Source of the DNA: Algoriphagus faecimaris
GTDB taxonomy: Bacteria > Bacteroidota > Bacteroidia > Cytophagales > Cyclobacteriaceae
NCBI RefSeq assembly: GCF_900101705.1
Contig: NZ_FNAC01000029.1
Location: forward strand, 1-61,706
DNA: 61,706 nt
Direction: 5' to 3'
Position 1 is the stretch's first letter. Every line of letters starts with the position of its first letter. A program made the translations under genes and the position numbers. The notes below the pieces were generated by a model. The model saw nothing but the letters and a program-made list of their open reading frames with translations. It was not told where the DNA came from and made no database searches. This document shows positions 60,453-61,706 of the stretch, piece after piece.

Positions 60453-61340
60453 TTACTTTAGATTTTTCTTAAAAAAGGCTATAGTTCTATCCCAGGCTAA
60501 CTTTGCGGCAGCTTCATCATACCTGGGGGTGGTGTTGTTGTGAAATCCATGATTCACTCCATCATACATATGCATCACATAGTCTACCTTATTGGCCTTT
60601 AGCGCTTCTTCATAAGCAGGCCAGCCGGCATTGACCCGCTCATCTAGGCTAGCATATTGAATCATCAGGGGAGCCTTGATTTGTGCCGCTTCTTCGGCGC
60701 TAGGTTGGCCTCCGTAAAAAGGCACTGCTGCCTTGAGGTCGGGTAATCTTACAGCCATCATATTGGATATCCATCCACCAAAACAGAAGCCCACCACGCC
60801 AACATTGCCATCACAATCGGGATGGTTCTTTAGGTATTCATATGCGGCAATGAAATCCTCGAGCATTTCTTCTCGGGTTCGATTGCGCTGCATATCTCTC
60901 CCTTCATCATCAGTACCTGGGTAGCCTCCTAATGGCCAAAGGGCATCAGGGGCAATTGAAATAAATCCGTCCACAGCACATCTTCTGCCTACATCTTCAA
61001 TGTAGGGATTTAGACCTCTGTTTTCATGCACTACGACGATACCAGGGAATTTACCAGCTCCTGCTGGTTTGGAAAGTAAGCCTCGGATCTGTCCTCCACC
61101 TTTTGGAGAATTATAAAGTACATAGTCCGAACTTTGCATTCGCTCGTCATCAGTCGGTACCGTAGCGGTAGTGATGTAGTCCGGCATCATTGTGCTCATC
61201 AGCGTGGCCAAAGTAATTCCTCCGACTGCGTAGGCCGAAAGCTTCTCCACAAAGGTGCGTCGATCTAATTTATTGTGTGCGTAATAATCGTAGAGGTCAA
61301 AGACTTCCTGGGGGATATCTTCTTTGTTGAGTTTTTTCAT
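60453..61340 (-). CDS. Dienelactone hydrolase family protein
   Basis: From the ATG at 61340 the protein has 295 residues. The N-terminal ~45 residues hold DRRTFVEKLSAYAVGGITLA, a Tat-like segment placed after about 20 residues, which is typical of this Bacteroidota form. The alpha/beta-hydrolase core has the catalytic Cys in VGVVGFCFGGWISNMM, an Asp in ASLDERVNAGWPAYEE and His in GVNHGFHNN. Dienelactone hydrolases open lactone rings in aromatic degradation, but the wider family has many other substrates. An in-frame start at 61373 is less likely. It is closed by a terminator and is a single-gene unit. Confidence 0.9.
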   Translation of the reverse strand: MKKLNKEDIPQEVFDLYDYYAHNKLDRRTFVEKLSAYAVGGITLATLMSTMMPDYITTATVPTDDERMQSSDYVLYNSPKGGGQIRGLLSKPAGAGKFPGIVVVHENRGLNPYIEDVGRRCAVDGFISIAPDALWPLGGYPGTDDEGRDMQRNRTREEMLEDFIAAYEYLKNHPDCDGNVGVVGFCFGGWISNMMAVRLPDLKAAVPFYGGQPSAEEAAQIKAPLMIQYASLDERVNAGWPAYEEALKANKVDYVMHMYDGVNHGFHNNTTPRYDEAAAKLAWDRTIAFFKKNLK

Positions 61341-61706
61341 GGTTTTCAGTGATATAGATTTGGAATATACCAAAAAAAATACTGCTGAAAATCATAAATT
61401 TCATGTGTCTATAATTGAATTTTAAAGGTCACATGGAATCTCGCATGGTTGATAGTCATACCAGTGTGTGACGGCTACGTCATGCTCGATTTCATGTGTT
61501 TATAATTTGTTTCTTTTTCATTTTTAGGTAAAGGAATAAAAAGACGCTAAGAAGTTAAATTTTCATGTTCATGCTCACGGCAATACTCCTGTGTGCTTAG
61601 CGTCTGATGTCAATTTCATGTACGGGGTTTCGTTGTTTTCACAACGATGTTTCAACCTCCAGTAAAAACCGACCTTTGTTTTTTTATGCTACCTTTTCCT
61701 TGTTCA
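61341..61706. other. 366-bp non-coding region with repeats
   Basis: No gene is seen. A near-identical sequence TTTCATGTGTcTATAATTG (61399-61417) recurs as TTTCATGTGTtTATAATTT (61490-61508). Perfect 10-bp inverted repeats AGACGCTAAG (61542-61551) and CTTAGCGTCT (61596-61605) bound a 64-bp block. TCGTTGT/ACAACGA (61630-61647) is a hairpin with loop TTTC. The region resembles the repeat-rich left edge in character but not in sequence. Confidence 0.45.

Overview
The window is a gene-dense stretch of chromosome from a member of the Bacteroidota, most likely order Cytophagales and close to Cyclobacteriaceae/Algoriphagus. I infer this from protein content (curli-type csg genes with Asn/Gln-Gly repeats, a BT_3928-type DoxX protein, DUF1599, HhH and HsdR_N singletons, GH109, DUF1080, GH140-like and PL8 proteins, a NUDIX-type regulator), from the lack of Shine-Dalgarno sequences, and from promoter-like TTG-N20-TAnnTTTG signals. 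No tRNA, rRNA, CRISPR array, intact insertion sequence or phage gene was seen. Taxonomy below order level is a guess.

Region by region. 1-530 is a repeat-rich non-coding strip. 546-1964 is an exonuclease/GIY-YIG fusion. 2345-8550 is a curli (amyloid fibre) locus: two curlin-repeat subunits, CsgE, CsgF, a CsgG with an extra C-terminal barrel-like domain, a fibronectin-like lipoprotein, then a LuxR-type regulator with a degenerate receiver. 8561-10856 holds the two divergent genes of threonine-to-glycine conversion (tdh, kbl) around a palindromic operator candidate. 11000-15890 has an XRE regulator, folP-cdaA (folate; c-di-AMP), DUF1599, a DoxX-type protein and shikimate kinase. 15880-25217 has a FadL-like porin, a glycine-rich lipoprotein, proS, nfeD-floA, a WG-repeat protein and hemA. 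25399-27376 has DNA-related singletons and a Crp/Fnr regulator.

27414-39924 is a run of 13 same-strand genes, many overlapping by 4-20 bp: rhodanese, DUF547, FAD oxidoreductase, membrane 4Fe-4S protein, two GT2 glycosyltransferases, a lipoprotein, a GT-C membrane glycosyltransferase, two DUF6503-like lipoproteins, a hydrolase/OsmC fusion and a GH113-like enzyme. It looks like a combined membrane redox and glycoconjugate assembly unit and is the least explained system here.

40029-61340 is mainly carbohydrate and housekeeping genes: DUF2892, GH109-type oxidoreductase facing a DUF1080 hydrolase across a 104-bp inverted-repeat element, EEP nuclease, AsmA-like protein, PAS histidine kinase, PIF1-like helicase, GH140-like enzyme, carboxylesterase divergent from a NUDIX regulator across a 23-bp palindrome, PL8 lyase, M20 peptidase, exported methyltransferase, SDR, NYN-LOTUS protein and dienelactone hydrolase. 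61341-61706 is non-coding with several short repeats. All functional calls are from reading the sequence; no database search was run.
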